Source: Melioribacteraceae bacterium
GTDB lineage: Bacteria > Bacteroidota > Ignavibacteria > Ignavibacteriales > Melioribacteraceae
Direction: 5' to 3'
Assembly (NCBI GenBank): GCA_026417375.1
Contig: JAOADJ010000004.1
Coordinates: 1 to 64,000 of the forward strand
DNA length: 64,000 nt
The notes under the pieces are model-generated. The model ran no database searches, was not told the origin of the DNA, and saw only the letters and a list, made by a program, of their open reading frames with translations. The position numbers and the translations under genes were made by a program. This document shows, piece after piece, positions 8,863-19,550 of the stretch; position 1 is the stretch's first letter; each line of letters begins with the position of its first letter.

Positions 8863-11077
8863 TCATTCTATTTGGAATTGAATTATAATATAAATCAATT
8901 AAATGATTTAATGAGAATTGATATTGTTCATTTATATTTAAAATTTTACCACCTGTTTTTCCTAATAGATAAAATGGAATATTAAATTTTGAAGTTATCT
9001 CTTCAAATTTTTCCTTGTTCTCTTCCTTAACAGAAACAATCACTCTCGATTGACTTTCTGAAAAGAATGAAAAATCTTCTCTTGTTTTAATCGGTATATG
9101 AACATTTGCACCGATAGGATTTTCATCATCAATAATGCAACACTCAGCTAAAGCACATAAAATTCCACCTTCAGAAATATCATGAGCTGATGAAATTAAT
9201 TTTTGTTCAATCAAATTGAGAATTAAATGATGCAATTCTTTTTCTATGTGTAAATCTATTTTGGGACAGTTACCTTTGACTAAATTATGTATAACTTTTA
9301 AATATTCGCTTCCACCAATTTCTTCATGATCTTCGCCTAATACATAAATTAAATCATCTTCATTTTTAAAATTAGCTGTCATGATATTTTCTAAATTTTC
9401 TATTAATCCGACCATACCAATTGTAGGTGTTGGATAAACTGCAGCTTCAGGACTTTCATTATAAAAACTTACATTCCCACCGGTGACTGGTGTATTAAAA
9501 AATTTGCAAGCTTCTCCCATTCCTTCAATAGCTTTTTTGAATTGCCAATAATTTTCCGGTTTATATGGATTTCCAAAATTCAAACAATTTGTTATGGCTA
9601 ATGGTATTGCACCACTACAAACAACATTTCTAGCTGATTCTGCAACTGCTATTTTTGTTCCTTCTTTTGGATTTAAGAAAACATATCTGCCATTACAATC
9701 TGTTTTAGCAGCAATTGCTTTGTTTGTTTCTTTAATGTAAATAACAGCAGCATCAGAACCTGGACCAACAATTGTATTTGTTCTTACCATTGAATCATAT
9801 TGCTCGTAAACCCATCTTTTTGAAGCTATGTTTGGAGATGAAAATATTTTTTCAAATGTATCTGAAATGCAATCAGGTTCAGGCAAACTATTTTTATCAA
9901 AAGATAAGGTTTCTTTTAAATACTCAGGTTCTTTTGTTTCGCGAATGTAAACAGGAGCATTTCCACCAAGTACTAATTCAACAGGTGGTATTTCAGCTTT
10001 AAGTTCATTATGATGATATATAATTAATTTTTCTTCATCAATTACTTCTCCAATAATTTCACAATGCAAATCCCATTTATCAAAAATTTCTTTAACTTCA
10101 TTTTCTTTAGCTTTTTTTACAACAACCAACATTCTTTCCTGACTTTCAGATAACATAATTTCATAAGCATTCATATCATGTTCACGCAAAGGAACTTTAT
10201 CAAGATTAATTTTCATACCAGATTTTCCTTTGGCGCTCATTTCACTAGTTGAACATGAAATACCTGCAGCACCCATATCTTGAATACCAACAATCAGATC
10301 ATTTTTTATAATTTCTAGTGTTGCTTCAAGTAATAATTTTTCTGTGAAAGGGTCACCAACTTGTACTGATGGTCGTTTAGCTTCTGATTTTTCTGAAATT
10401 TCTTCAGAAGCAAAAGTAGCTCCATGAATTCCATCTCTTCCTGTGGATGAACCAACAATAAAAACAGGATTTCCTTCACCTTTAGCAATTGCAGATGCAA
10501 CTCGTTTTGTATCTACAAGTCCAATTGCCATTGCATTTACTAAAGGATTTGTTTTATAGCATTCATCAAAATATACTTCTCCTGCAACTGTTGGAACACC
10601 AAAGCAATTTCCGTAATCACCTATACCTTTGACTACTCCTTCAAATAAATATCTTGTTCTTGCATCATTTAAAGTCCCGAATCTTAATGAATTTAAAGCA
10701 GCAATTGGACGAGCACCCATTGTAAAAATATCTCTTAAAATTCCACCAACTCCAGTTGCTGCACCCTGATATGGTTCAACTGCCGAAGGATGATTGTGGC
10801 TTTCGATTTTAAATGCAATTGCTAAACCTTCTCCAATATCTACTAATCCGGCATTTTCTTCACCAGCACCAACTAACAATCTTCCACCGGTTCTTGGTAA
10901 TGTTTTAAGTAATGCAATTGAATTTTTATAACTACAATGTTCACTCCACATAACAGAAAAAATTCCCAACTCGGTAAATGTGGGTATTCTTCCTAACCTT
11001 TCACAAATCCAACGATATTCTTCTTCTGTTAAACCATGTTCTAATGCAAGCTCTAAATTAACATCAGGTTCTTTCAT
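8849..11077 (-). CDS. purL: Phosphoribosylformylglycinamidine synthase subunit PurL
   Basis: At 742 residues this is the small, PurQ/PurS-dependent type, which converts FGAR, ATP and glutamine-derived ammonia to FGAM in purine synthesis. Visible landmarks are the N-terminal helix [29 protein letters not shown], the ATP/substrate motif [21 protein letters not shown], the repeat-half motif [10 protein letters not shown], and [14 protein letters not shown] in the second half. Both AIRS-like halves are intact. purQ and purS are not in this window. It heads a minus-strand operon with yihY. A TATATTTG box on the minus strand at 11109-11102 may be its -7 element, although no matching TTTG lies 20 nt upstream of it. 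Confidence 0.96.
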   Translation of the reverse strand: MKEPDVNLELALEHGLTEEEYRWICERLGRIPTFTELGIFSVMWSEHCSYKNSIALLKTLPRTGGRLLVGAGEENAGLVDIGEGLAIAFKIESHNHPSAVEPYQGAATGVGGILRDIFTMGARPIAALNSLRFGTLNDARTRYLFEGVVKGIGDYGNCFGVPTVAGEVYFDECYKTNPLVNAMAIGLVDTKRVASAIAKGEGNPVFIVGSSTGRDGIHGATFASEEISEKSEAKRPSVQVGDPFTEKLLLEATLEIIKNDLIVGIQDMGAAGISCSTSEMSAKGKSGMKINLDKVPLREHDMNAYEIMLSESQERMLVVVKKAKENEVKEIFDKWDLHCEIIGEVIDEEKLIIYHHNELKAEIPPVELVLGGNAPVYIRETKEPEYLKETLSFDKNSLPEPDCISDTFEKIFSSPNIASKRWVYEQYDSMVRTNTIVGPGSDAAVIYIKETNKAIAAKTDCNGRYVFLNPKEGTKIAVAESARNVVCSGAIPLAITNCLNFGNPYKPENYWQFKKAIEGMGEACKFFNTPVTGGNVSFYNESPEAAVYPTPTIGMVGLIENLENIMTANFKNEDDLIYVLGEDHEEIGGSEYLKVIHNLVKGNCPKIDLHIEKELHHLILNLIEQKLISSAHDISEGGILCALAECCIIDDENPIGANVHIPIKTREDFSFFSESQSRVIVSVKEENKEKFEEITSKFNIPFYLLGKTGGKILNINEQYQFSLNHLIDLYYNSIPNRMNEKK

Positions 11078-11228
11078 TAATTTGACTCATTTTTAGTTAT
11101 TCAAATATAAAAAATAGTTAGTGAAATTTAGTTTTGTTCTTTTATCAAATATTAATCAAATAAATTGCCAATCATAATAAACATTTCTATTTTTAAGTCG
11201 TCTTATCAAATAATAAAAAGAGCTTCAA

Positions 11229-13652
11229 ATGGTTAATTCAACTCAAGACCATAAATATTGGTTAATAAGTTTTTTCATCGCAACAGTTGCTATTATAATT
11301 TTATACTCAAATAGTGTATATAATTTCCTCAAACCAAACATTACAAGAAATGAAGCTATTACTATTGCCCAAAAATTTTTGAACTCCCAAGACATTCATG
11401 TAAATAATTTTTATAAAGAAGCTTTTTTAGATAACTCGAATGTTGAAATCAGATATTTGATTAAAAAATTAGGTAATAAAAAATTTGAAGAGTTTATTAA
11501 TAGAGATAAAACAAATTTAAGTTGGATTGTGATGTTTCATCAGGATTTACCTAGACAATTAGAACAAAAAACATTTTGGGTTGATGTAGATAAAGATGGG
11601 AATGTTTTTGGATTCAGAGCAGAAATACCAGATACACTGAAATTAAATTCAATTAGTAAAAATGAAGCAATAGAAAAAATTTCTTCTTATCTGAAAAATA
11701 GAATTGGTAATGAATTTAATAATTATTCATTAATTGAAATTAAAGAAGAGCAATTAAGAAACAGAACCGATTTTAATTTTAGATGGGAAAAAATTATAAA
11801 TGAACCAACAGGTAAATATGTTATAACAGCAAAAATAGTTGGTGATAAAGTTTTAAGTTACTCTCATTATTTTGAAGTTCCGCAAAAAGATAGAAATTAT
11901 TTTACTAATTCAGAAGCAATTTTAGGGACAACATCAGTTGTATTTTTAATATTACTTATTATTTATGCATTTTCAATTTTTTTGAAAAAATATCATCAGG
12001 GTGAAGTATGGATAAGTGTTGGTAAAACTATTTTTATTATTTATTTCATTTTGGCTTTAATAGAAAGTTTAAATTTATGGCCACATCTTGGTTTTGGTGC
12101 AAGGTTTGGCGATTTACAGTTTTCTTCTGTACGATTAATGTTATTTTTAATTAATGGTGTTATTATTCAATTGTTTTTAGGATTGTTAATTTTTGTTTCG
12201 TGGAGTGTTGGGGAATCTTACGCACGTTCATTATGGCCAGAAAAATTGAAAAGCATGGATGGTTTAATTAAAGGGCATTTTTTTTCAATACATACAGGCT
12301 CATCATTAATGAAAGGTCTGGTAATTGGAACTATTCTTTCATTAACTTATTTGATTGGTGGAATAATATTAAATGTACCTGAAAGCGAAATTTATATTAA
12401 TCCGGCTTCTTATCTGGAAATATATGTTGGTTGGTTACCATCAATTATAATAGTTTTTGGTTCTTTTACAACTTCTATTCTTGCAAGTATTGTTTTAACT
12501 TTTTTTATAGTAACCATTACATATCAAAAATTTAAAAAGAAATGGATTTCAATTGTAGTTTCGGGTTTAGTTACAACAATTTGTGTTGTTATTTCTTCAA
12601 CACCACCATCATTAAATAATATATGGGCAAATTTATTTTCTAATTTCTTATTTGGAAGTTTTCTTGCTTTCTTATTTTTTAAGTTTGATTTAGTAGTTGT
12701 AACAAGCACTTTATTTTTCTCAGAGCTAATTACAAAATTATTTGTAATACTTCCTTCTGAAAATAATTTCTTTTTAATCAATGGAATTATTTCAGCTACA
12801 ATAATCTTAATTGGATTTTTAATTTATTTTATGAGCAGATATAAAAAAGATGATTTTGTTTTAGAGAATTTTGGTTTACCTTCACATGTGCAAAGAATTT
12901 CTGAAAGAGAAAGATTAAAAAAAGAACTTGAAATAGCTGCTAAAGTACAACTTAGCTTATTACCAAAAGAAGAACCTAAAATTAACGGATATGATATTTC
13001 AGCAATTTCAATTCCTGCAATTGAAGCTGGTGGCGATTATTTTGATTTCGTAAAACTATCCGGTAACAAAATAGGAATTGCAATCGGTGATGTTTCCGGT
13101 AAAGGTGTCGGTGCTGCAATTTATATGACTTTAACAAAAGGAATTTTGCAAGCTCATGCCGAAGAAGATATTTCTCCTAAAAATGTTTTAGCAAAAGTGA
13201 ACAGATTGCTCTTTAAAACAATTGAAAAGAATACTTTTGTTAGTATGTTCTATGCAATTTTGGATTTTCAACAACACATTATTTCTTATGCACGAGCAGG
13301 TCATACTCCCGGAATATTAACAAACAAAAACACAGGTGGTACAAAACTTCTTTTAAGTAAAGGTATGGCTTTAGGTTTAGAAGAAGGTAATGTTTTTAAT
13401 GCAACTTTAATTGAAGATAATTTTACAATAAACACTGGTGATGTTTTTGTACTTTATACGGATGGAATTACAGAAGCAATGAATGAAAAACATGAACAAT
13501 TTGGCGAAGAAAGATTTTTAAAGCTTATTGAAAAAAACAGAAACTTATCTTCAAAAGAAATAATAAATATTGTTATTAAAGAAGTAAAAATTTTTGCAGA
13601 TAATTTTCCACAGTATGATGATATTACTATTATAATTATTAAAAGATTATAA
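11229..13652 (+). CDS. Membrane SpoIIE-type PP2C phosphatase (RsbU-like)
   Basis: The 807-residue protein has an N-terminal membrane helix (residues about 9-26), then an extracytoplasmic region of about 200 residues with two PepSY-like segments (ITRNEAITIAQKFL, SISKNEAIEKISSYL). A multi-helix membrane block (about residues 230-540) follows, then a short coiled linker (ERLKKELEIAAKVQLSLLP) and a complete SpoIIE/RsbU phosphatase domain. Metal-binding acids are in EAGGDYFD and GDVSGKG, with LYTDGITEAM and the final YDDITIIIIK. Such enzymes dephosphorylate anti-sigma-factor antagonists in partner-switching pathways. No antagonist or anti-sigma gene adjoins, so targets are elsewhere. The membrane part may sense an envelope signal. 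It is divergent from purL. Confidence 0.85.
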   Translation: MVNSTQDHKYWLISFFIATVAIIILYSNSVYNFLKPNITRNEAITIAQKFLNSQDIHVNNFYKEAFLDNSNVEIRYLIKKLGNKKFEEFINRDKTNLSWIVMFHQDLPRQLEQKTFWVDVDKDGNVFGFRAEIPDTLKLNSISKNEAIEKISSYLKNRIGNEFNNYSLIEIKEEQLRNRTDFNFRWEKIINEPTGKYVITAKIVGDKVLSYSHYFEVPQKDRNYFTNSEAILGTTSVVFLILLIIYAFSIFLKKYHQGEVWISVGKTIFIIYFILALIESLNLWPHLGFGARFGDLQFSSVRLMLFLINGVIIQLFLGLLIFVSWSVGESYARSLWPEKLKSMDGLIKGHFFSIHTGSSLMKGLVIGTILSLTYLIGGIILNVPESEIYINPASYLEIYVGWLPSIIIVFGSFTTSILASIVLTFFIVTITYQKFKKKWISIVVSGLVTTICVVISSTPPSLNNIWANLFSNFLFGSFLAFLFFKFDLVVVTSTLFFSELITKLFVILPSENNFFLINGIISATIILIGFLIYFMSRYKKDDFVLENFGLPSHVQRISERERLKKELEIAAKVQLSLLPKEEPKINGYDISAISIPAIEAGGDYFDFVKLSGNKIGIAIGDVSGKGVGAAIYMTLTKGILQAHAEEDISPKNVLAKVNRLLFKTIEKNTFVSMFYAILDFQQHIISYARAGHTPGILTNKNTGGTKLLLSKGMALGLEEGNVFNATLIEDNFTINTGDVFVLYTDGITEAMNEKHEQFGEERFLKLIEKNRNLSSKEIINIVIKEVKIFADNFPQYDDITIIIIKRL

Positions 13653-13728
13653 TTTTTTATTAATAATTGTAACTAAATTCATCTCATCTTCGTCTTATGA
13701 TTTAAATAAAAAAATCATTAGGTGAAAG

Positions 13729-15888
13729 ATGAAAAAAATTTTAATGCTTCTTTTTTTATCTACTTTAATTTATGCCGGAAGTGGGAAAGCAAATCAAGAA
13801 AAAATTTTAACATTAAAAAAAATTGACAACAAAATTATTCTTGATGGAATAATTGATGAAGCATGGAATTTAGCAGATAAAGCTGAACTTGTTTTTCAAC
13901 TCTCTCCTTTTTACGGAAAAATGCCATCAAAAGAAACTTATGCAAAAGTATTAACAACAGAAGATGCTCTTTATTGTTTAATAGTTTCTTATGAAGATAA
14001 AGATAAAATTCTAAATCAAACTGGTAAGCAGGATAACATGAATGGAGATATTGTTTCTGTAATGCTAGATACTTTTGGTGATAACAGAACAGCTTATAAA
14101 TTTGCTGTTTCGGCTTCTGGTGTCCGCTCAGATTCAAGAATGCTTGATGATGCAAGAAACCGTGATTATAGCTGGGATGGAATTTGGTTTTCAGCAAGTA
14201 AAATTTATGATTGGGGATATGTTGTAGAAATTGAAATACCTTATAAATCAATTCAATACAATGAAAATATTTCTGAATGGGGTTTAGATTTTGACCGTTG
14301 GCGTTCAATTGATTCTGAAGATTTATATTGGTGTACTTATGATCAATCTGAAGGACAAAGAATTTCAAAATTTGGGAAATTGATATTCAATGATTTCAAG
14401 CCTTCAGTTAAAGGATTGAATTTAGAATTATATCCGGTTTCATTTGGTAAAGCAACATATATCGGAAATGGAAAATATAAAATTGACCCCAATGCTGGAA
14501 TTGATATTTTCTATAACCCATCACCACAATTAACTTTACAGGCAACCGCTAATCCCGATTTTGCACAAATTGAAGCTGATCCATTTTCTTTTAACATCAG
14601 CAGATATGAACAATTTTTTAGTGAACGTCGTCCTTTTTTTATTCAGGGACGTGAAATTTTTATGCCTTCAGGAGCAGAAAATAATTCTGGATTTTATAGA
14701 CCAATGGAATTATTCTATTCAAGAAGAATTGGTAAAATTTTGCCAGATGGAAAAGAAGTTCCGATTAGTTTTGGGGCAAAAGCTTTTGGTAGAATTGATG
14801 ATTGGGAATATGGTGGATTTGTAGCAAAAACAGAAGAAACTGATTACATAAATTATAATGGAAAGAATTCAAAAGAACCTAATGCACTTTTTTTATCCGG
14901 AAGAGTTAAAAAGCAAATTTTAGAAAATTCATCACTCGGATTTTTATTTGTTGGTAAACAAACTACTAATAACACTTATGGAGTTTTGGATATTGATGGT
15001 GCTTTCAGAGGTTCAAATTGGCAACTCGCATATCAATTAGCTCGTTCAATAAAAAATAATCAGGGAGATTTTGCAGCTTCAGCTGGTTTTCGTCAATTTA
15101 CTGATTCATGGGGTTATTTGTTAAGAACGAGATATGTCGGTGAAAAATTTGATATTTCTCAGGTTGGTTATGTACCCTGGCTTGGAACTTTTAATACTGT
15201 AATTATCACCGGACCAATTTGGTATCCAAAAGAAGGTTTATTTCAAAATATATTTTTGTATGGCGGACCAGTTATTAATTATGAAAAGATAGATAGATTT
15301 ACAGATTATGCTTTTGTTCTCGGAATAAGTTTAAACACAAGATATAACTGGGGTTTTGAATTTAACTTTGACGGTGGCAAAGCTAAAGATAATGATATTG
15401 AATATGATTATTTTGAATCGAGTTTAAGTTCATGGTTTTATAATTCAAAATTCTCAGGAAATTTTCATGCTCAGTTTTCTAAAACGTATAACTTTGCAAG
15501 AAATTATTTAGCTAACTTTATCAGTGCTAGTGGTTCTATTAATTGGAATGCAACTTCAACTTTAAGAATCGGGACTTCATTAAATTCTTGGATTGAAGGT
15601 AATCCTGATGGTGAAATTGAAGATATTACTTACAATGCACGTCCCTATTTTTCTTTAACTCCAATTAACGATTTAAATATCACTGTGTATGTTGATAACA
15701 TTTATATTCGTTCAACTAAAAAAATTGAAAGAATTTTTATCGGCGGATTATTTGCTTATCAGTTTTTACCAAAAAGTTGGATCTATTTTGCTATCAATGA
15801 AATTCATGATCGTTATAATGAATTTTCAAAGTTACAATTGAAAGACAGGGTTTCAGTTTTTAAGGTTAAATATTTGTATTACTTTTAA
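13729..15888 (+). CDS. DUF5916 outer-membrane protein with N-terminal CBM9-like domain
   Basis: The start has AGGTGA seven bases upstream. A signal peptide (MKKILMLLFLSTLIYA) is followed by a CBM9-like domain (LDGIIDEAWNLA, later EIEIPYKSIQY) up to about residue 215. The DUF5916 segment (NPDFAQIEADPF, SERRPFFIQGREIF, FYSRRIGK) leads into a C-terminal region of alternating aromatic strands ending in Phe, typical of a beta-barrel. The family is widespread in Bacteroidota-like genomes, often near peptidase or carbohydrate genes, with no proven activity. The 719-residue length is usual. It is followed by a strong terminator, so it is probably transcribed alone or with the phosphatase gene upstream. 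Confidence 0.82.
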   Translation: MKKILMLLFLSTLIYAGSGKANQEKILTLKKIDNKIILDGIIDEAWNLADKAELVFQLSPFYGKMPSKETYAKVLTTEDALYCLIVSYEDKDKILNQTGKQDNMNGDIVSVMLDTFGDNRTAYKFAVSASGVRSDSRMLDDARNRDYSWDGIWFSASKIYDWGYVVEIEIPYKSIQYNENISEWGLDFDRWRSIDSEDLYWCTYDQSEGQRISKFGKLIFNDFKPSVKGLNLELYPVSFGKATYIGNGKYKIDPNAGIDIFYNPSPQLTLQATANPDFAQIEADPFSFNISRYEQFFSERRPFFIQGREIFMPSGAENNSGFYRPMELFYSRRIGKILPDGKEVPISFGAKAFGRIDDWEYGGFVAKTEETDYINYNGKNSKEPNALFLSGRVKKQILENSSLGFLFVGKQTTNNTYGVLDIDGAFRGSNWQLAYQLARSIKNNQGDFAASAGFRQFTDSWGYLLRTRYVGEKFDISQVGYVPWLGTFNTVIITGPIWYPKEGLFQNIFLYGGPVINYEKIDRFTDYAFVLGISLNTRYNWGFEFNFDGGKAKDNDIEYDYFESSLSSWFYNSKFSGNFHAQFSKTYNFARNYLANFISASGSINWNATSTLRIGTSLNSWIEGNPDGEIEDITYNARPYFSLTPINDLNITVYVDNIYIRSTKKIERIFIGGLFAYQFLPKSWIYFAINEIHDRYNEFSKLQLKDRVSVFKVKYLYYF

Positions 15889-15905
15889 TTATTCTTTGAT
15901 TAATG

Positions 15906-15950
15906 AAAGCGATTGTTCTTTCAATTTGAGCAATCGCTTTTTTATTTTAT
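15906..15950 (+). terminator. Intrinsic terminator after the DUF5916 gene
   Basis: A perfect 10-bp stem (AAAGCGATTG at 15906-15915 with 15931-15940) and a 15-nt loop is followed by TTTATTTT. It separates the DUF5916 gene from archease-rtcB. Confidence 0.85.
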
Positions 15951-15971
15951 ATCAACTAAAAATAAAATGTT

Positions 15972-16397
15972 ATGTCATTTAAATTAATTGATCATACAGC
16001 TGATATTGCAATGGTAGTTGATGGAAATTCTATTGAAGAATTATTTATTTCTGCTTGTAATGGTTGGAAATTTATTACAATTGAAAATTCAAATGATAGA
16101 ATTGAATCATCAAAAAAATTTTTATTTAATGGAAATAGTTATGAAGAATTGCTAATAGAATTAATAAATGAATTAAACTTTCAGTTACTTGTTAAAAAAT
16201 TTGTATTCACTACGGTTAATAAAATAACATTTTCAAAATTCAATTCTTCCATTCAGCTTGATATTGAAATTTTTGGACAAAGATTTAATTATGAAAAGCA
16301 TTTAATAAAAGAAGAAATTAAAGCTGTAACATTTCACCAAATGAAAATTGTTAATGAAAAAGGATTATTTACAACAAAAATAGTTTTTGATATTTAG
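15972..16397 (+). CDS. Archease, RtcB cofactor
   Basis: The 141-residue protein carries the archease opening LIDHTADIAMVVDG and the C-terminal pattern VTFHQMKIV followed by FTTKIVFDI, with acidic residues for metal binding. Archease speeds RtcB guanylylation by GTP and allows multiple turnovers. The gene lies nine bases upstream of rtcB, which confirms the assignment. The start is an ATG with a weak upstream ribosome site. The pair may act in RNA repair or tRNA ligation. It is somewhat divergent from archaeal sequences but of normal length. Confidence 0.9.
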   Translation: MSFKLIDHTADIAMVVDGNSIEELFISACNGWKFITIENSNDRIESSKKFLFNGNSYEELLIELINELNFQLLVKKFVFTTVNKITFSKFNSSIQLDIEIFGQRFNYEKHLIKEEIKAVTFHQMKIVNEKGLFTTKIVFDI

Positions 16398-16405
16398 AGG
16401 TAGAT

Positions 16406-17857
16406 ATGAAAGAGGAAAAAATTAAAATCGAAAAAATAAATGATAACTTATGGGAAATTCCCAAATTTGGAGAAATGAAAGTTCCGGGTAGAATTTATGC
16501 TTCTGAAAAAATGCTTTCACAACTATTAAATGATGAATCAATAAAACAGGTTGTCAATGTTGCTCATCTTCCGGGAATTCAAAAATATTCTTTAGCAATG
16601 CCGGATATTCATTGGGGATATGGTTTTCCAATTGGTGGTGTTGCTGCAACAGATTTTTTTGAAGGAGTGATTTCTCCCGGTGGTGTTGGATACGATATAA
16701 ATTGCGGTGTTAGAATAGCAACTACTTCATTAACAAAAAAATTGATTGTTAATAAAATTAAAAATTTGGTTGATAATTTGTTTAAAGATATTCCAACCGG
16801 AGTTGGTGCAAGTGGTGCTATTAAAAAACTTAATGAAAAAGAAATTAAAAATATTTTAGTTAATGGTGCTGAATGGGCAATTCAAAATGGATTTGGAAAT
16901 GAGGACGATTTATTATTCACTGAAGAAAATGGAAAATTAAAAGATGCCGATCCTAAATCTGTCAGTTCCAAAGCAATTGAAAGAGGTTTAGATCAAGCTG
17001 GAACACTCGGCTCTGGTAATCATTTTTTAGAAATTGATTATGTTGAAAAAGTTTTTGATAAAAATATTGCAGATCAATTCGGCTTATTTGAAAATCAAAT
17101 TGTAATTCAAATTCACACTGGCTCTCGTGGTTTAGGTTATCAAATTTGTGATGACTATTTAAAGTTACTTGTTCAATCAGAAAAAAAGTTTGGATTTAGA
17201 CTTCCCGATAAACAATTAGCTTGCTCACCAATTCAATCCGATGAAGGACAAAATTATCTATCGGCAATGAAATGTGCCGCAAATTTTGCCTGGAATAACA
17301 GACAAATAATAATGCATCTTGCTAAAAAAAGTTTTCAGAAAACATTTAACATTTCTGAAGATGAACTTAATTTCAAATTGCTTTATGATGTTTCTCATAA
17401 CATTGCAAAAATAGAAGAGCATGAAATTGATGGAGCTTTAAAAAAAGTATGTGTTCATCGAAAAGGTGCAACAAGAGCATTTCCTTCAAATAACAAAACT
17501 CTGCCGGATAAATATTTAAATGTTGGTCAACCAGTTTTAATACCCGGTGATATGGGAAGATATTCTTTTATTTCAGTTGGAACACAAAAAGCAATGGAAG
17601 AAACATTTGGAAGTTCATGTCATGGTGCCGGAAGAGTTCAAAGCAGAAATCAAGCATTAAAAAGTTCGAAAGGAAAAAACTTAATTGAAGAATTAAATAA
17701 ATCGGGAATTACAATTCAGGCGAAAGGAATTAAAACAATTGCTGAAGAAATGCCATTCGCATATAAAGATGTTTCGGAAGTTGTTGAGGTTATGCATAAT
17801 TCGGGAATCAGTAGAAAAGTTGCAATATTAAAACCAATTGGAGTGATTAAAGGATAA
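16406..17857 (+). CDS. rtcB: RNA-splicing ligase RtcB
   Basis: The 483-residue enzyme joins RNA 2',3'-cyclic phosphate (or 3'-phosphate) to 5'-OH ends using GTP and Mn2+. All key motifs are present: MPDIHWGYGFPIGG, SPGGVGYDINCGVR (metal Asp and Cys), GTLGSGNHFLE, HTGSRGLG, YDVSHNIAK, VHRKGATRAFP, LIPGDMGRYSF and SSCHGAGR with the guanylylated His. The ATG has GAGG at normal distance and follows archease directly. In bacteria RtcB is usually a stress RNA-repair enzyme. No RtcR-type sigma-54 regulator is present here, so control differs from the E. coli rtc operon. Its end is marked by a hairpin shared with the convergent lipoprotein gene. Confidence 0.97.
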   Translation: MKEEKIKIEKINDNLWEIPKFGEMKVPGRIYASEKMLSQLLNDESIKQVVNVAHLPGIQKYSLAMPDIHWGYGFPIGGVAATDFFEGVISPGGVGYDINCGVRIATTSLTKKLIVNKIKNLVDNLFKDIPTGVGASGAIKKLNEKEIKNILVNGAEWAIQNGFGNEDDLLFTEENGKLKDADPKSVSSKAIERGLDQAGTLGSGNHFLEIDYVEKVFDKNIADQFGLFENQIVIQIHTGSRGLGYQICDDYLKLLVQSEKKFGFRLPDKQLACSPIQSDEGQNYLSAMKCAANFAWNNRQIIMHLAKKSFQKTFNISEDELNFKLLYDVSHNIAKIEEHEIDGALKKVCVHRKGATRAFPSNNKTLPDKYLNVGQPVLIPGDMGRYSFISVGTQKAMEETFGSSCHGAGRVQSRNQALKSSKGKNLIEELNKSGITIQAKGIKTIAEEMPFAYKDVSEVVEVMHNSGISRKVAILKPIGVIKG

Positions 17858-17862
17858 AAAAA

Positions 17863-17905
17863 TTGGGGTCACCAAAAAAGTTAAATCTTTTTTTAGCAAC
17901 CCCAA
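17863..17905. terminator. Bidirectional terminator between rtcB and the convergent lipoprotein gene
   Basis: The stem TTGGGGT (17863-17869) pairs with ACCCCAA (17899-17905). Inside, AAAAAAG can pair with CTTTTTT around a TTAAAT loop. A/T runs flank both sides. It lies between the ends of two converging genes and probably serves both. Confidence 0.65.
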
Positions 17906-17920
17906 ATAATTAAAAATTAT

Positions 17921-18607
17921 TTAGCAAGGGAGTTTTAGATTTTTAATTGCAGCATCCCATTTTGTAACCTGATCAGCATTTAATAATGCTTTTATATCAT
18001 CAAGAAGTTTTTTAGTTAAATCACACATTTGTTTTTTAATTCTAACAGAAGCTGGATTTTCATCAATTGCTTTCTTTGTTTTTTCATTCAATGCTTTAAT
18101 TTTATCCATTGCTTGCTGACGGGTTATTTTACCATCTTTCAAATCCTGAGCAATTGCTTTTCTTTCAGCATTTGCAGCTTCGACAATTGATTTGTTAGCA
18201 TCTTTAAATTGTTGAACTAAACCTTTCATTGCTTCATGATATGCTTTTGTTAAATCAGCAACTTTTGTTTTTTGTTCATCAGTTAAATTAAGCTTTCTTA
18301 AAATTAAACCTAAATGTTTATTCCAGTCATAACGAATCATCCATAAATCTTTTAATGTTGGACCCATTCCTGGTTTAAAATCATTTGTAACCATAAAAGA
18401 ATATCCAAACAATTTTGAATTGAATGAAATGTCTGAATCTAAAGTAGCTTCTTCAATTCCATTTTTAGCATCGAAATAATCTAAAATTGCTAATTGAGGT
18501 GAATCAAAATTTAAATTTGTTGGAGATGTTACTTCTGATTCTTTTTTACATGCAGTAAAAAATAAAGGAAGAATTAATAATAGCATAAACCAATTTAGTT
18601 TTTTCAT
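17921..18607 (-). CDS. Lipoprotein, helical Spy/LTXXQ-like
   Basis: The 228-residue product has a strong ribosome site (AGGAGG) and a lipoprotein signal with lipobox FFTAC at residue 20. The mature part is mostly helical and charged, with LNLTDEQKTKVADLTKAYHEAM, a pattern like the LTxxQ motif of Spy/CpxP-type periplasmic chaperones, and a later KALLNADQVTKWDAAI repeat of the same idea. This suggests a periplasmic helical chaperone or metal/stress sensor, but the similarity is weak. It is a single gene, convergent with rtcB. Confidence 0.65.
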   Translation of the reverse strand: MKKLNWFMLLLILPLFFTACKKESEVTSPTNLNFDSPQLAILDYFDAKNGIEEATLDSDISFNSKLFGYSFMVTNDFKPGMGPTLKDLWMIRYDWNKHLGLILRKLNLTDEQKTKVADLTKAYHEAMKGLVQQFKDANKSIVEAANAERKAIAQDLKDGKITRQQAMDKIKALNEKTKKAIDENPASVRIKKQMCDLTKKLLDDIKALLNADQVTKWDAAIKNLKLPC

Positions 18608-18752
18608 TACTACCTCCTGATTGTTTTTAACGTCTTATAGACATTTAATTAATTTCTTTGGTTTAAACTAACAAATTATTTTATTAATAAAAATATAATT
18701 GCATTTTTTAACTTTTTGTATTAAATATGAATAAAGTTTTTTTGGAAAGGAA

Positions 18753-19550
18753 ATGAAACTAAATATTAATGGATTATCAGTTAATACTTTTGGAGATCCC
18801 GGAAATCAATCAATTATTTTTATTCATGGTTTTCCGTTTGATAACACAATGTGGGTTAATCAAATTAACGAATTAAAGTACAATTATTTTTGTGTAGCAT
18901 ACGATGTAAGAGGACTTGGTGATAGTTACGTCGGTGATGGTCAATATGTAATGGAATTTTTTGTTGAAGATTTATTTTTTATAATAAATGAATTACATCT
19001 TAATAAACCAATTTTATGTGGCTTATCAATGGGTGGTTATATTGCTTTAAGAGCAATTGAGAAAAATCAAAAAATGTTTGGTGGATTGATATTATGTGAT
19101 ACAAAATCTGAAGCAGATGACAATGAAGCAAAATTAAAACGGGCAGCTAATATTAATATGATTAACACAGAAGGAATGGAATCTTTTGCAAAAATGTTTG
19201 TAACAAATTGCTTTGCAGATGAATCTATAACTGAACTTGAAAATATCTTTAATCATACATTAAAAATTGCACAACATCAAAATCCAATTGGTGTAAAAGG
19301 TTGTATTCTTGCAATTGCTACCAGAACAGACACAACAAATTTTTTACAACAAATTAATATACCCACTTTAGTTTTAGGTGGTTCATTCGATAAATTAACA
19401 CCACCAGTACAAATGAGAGCAATGGCAGAAAAAATTCCAAATAGTGAATATGCTGTAGTTCCAAGAGCTGGTCATTTAGCTCCACTTGAAAATCCTGATA
19501 ATGTAAATGATTTATTGAAAGGATTTTTAAAGAGAAATTTTATTCATTAA
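18753..19550 (+). CDS. Alpha/beta hydrolase
   Basis: The 265-residue protein has the alpha/beta hydrolase core: IIFIHGFPFDNTMW (oxyanion loop), YDVRGLGDS, the nucleophile elbow CGLSMGGY with Ser near residue 92, the acid in GGSFDKLTP and the final His in AGHLAPLENP. The overall form matches 3-oxoadipate enol-lactonase-like and esterase members, but no catabolic neighbours support a specific substrate. There is no signal peptide, so it is cytoplasmic. AAAGGAA precedes the ATG. Its last 11 bases overlap the convergent membrane-protein gene. A possible promoter TTGCAT-N17-TAAATATG lies at 18699-18729. Confidence 0.85.
   Translation: MKLNINGLSVNTFGDPGNQSIIFIHGFPFDNTMWVNQINELKYNYFCVAYDVRGLGDSYVGDGQYVMEFFVEDLFFIINELHLNKPILCGLSMGGYIALRAIEKNQKMFGGLILCDTKSEADDNEAKLKRAANINMINTEGMESFAKMFVTNCFADESITELENIFNHTLKIAQHQNPIGVKGCILAIATRTDTTNFLQQINIPTLVLGGSFDKLTPPVQMRAMAEKIPNSEYAVVPRAGHLAPLENPDNVNDLLKGFLKRNFIH

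Noticed and set aside
13835-14368. 177-codon frame antisense to the DUF5916 gene
   Set aside because: The plus-strand gene has clear domains and a signal peptide; the antisense product is composition-driven with no motif.
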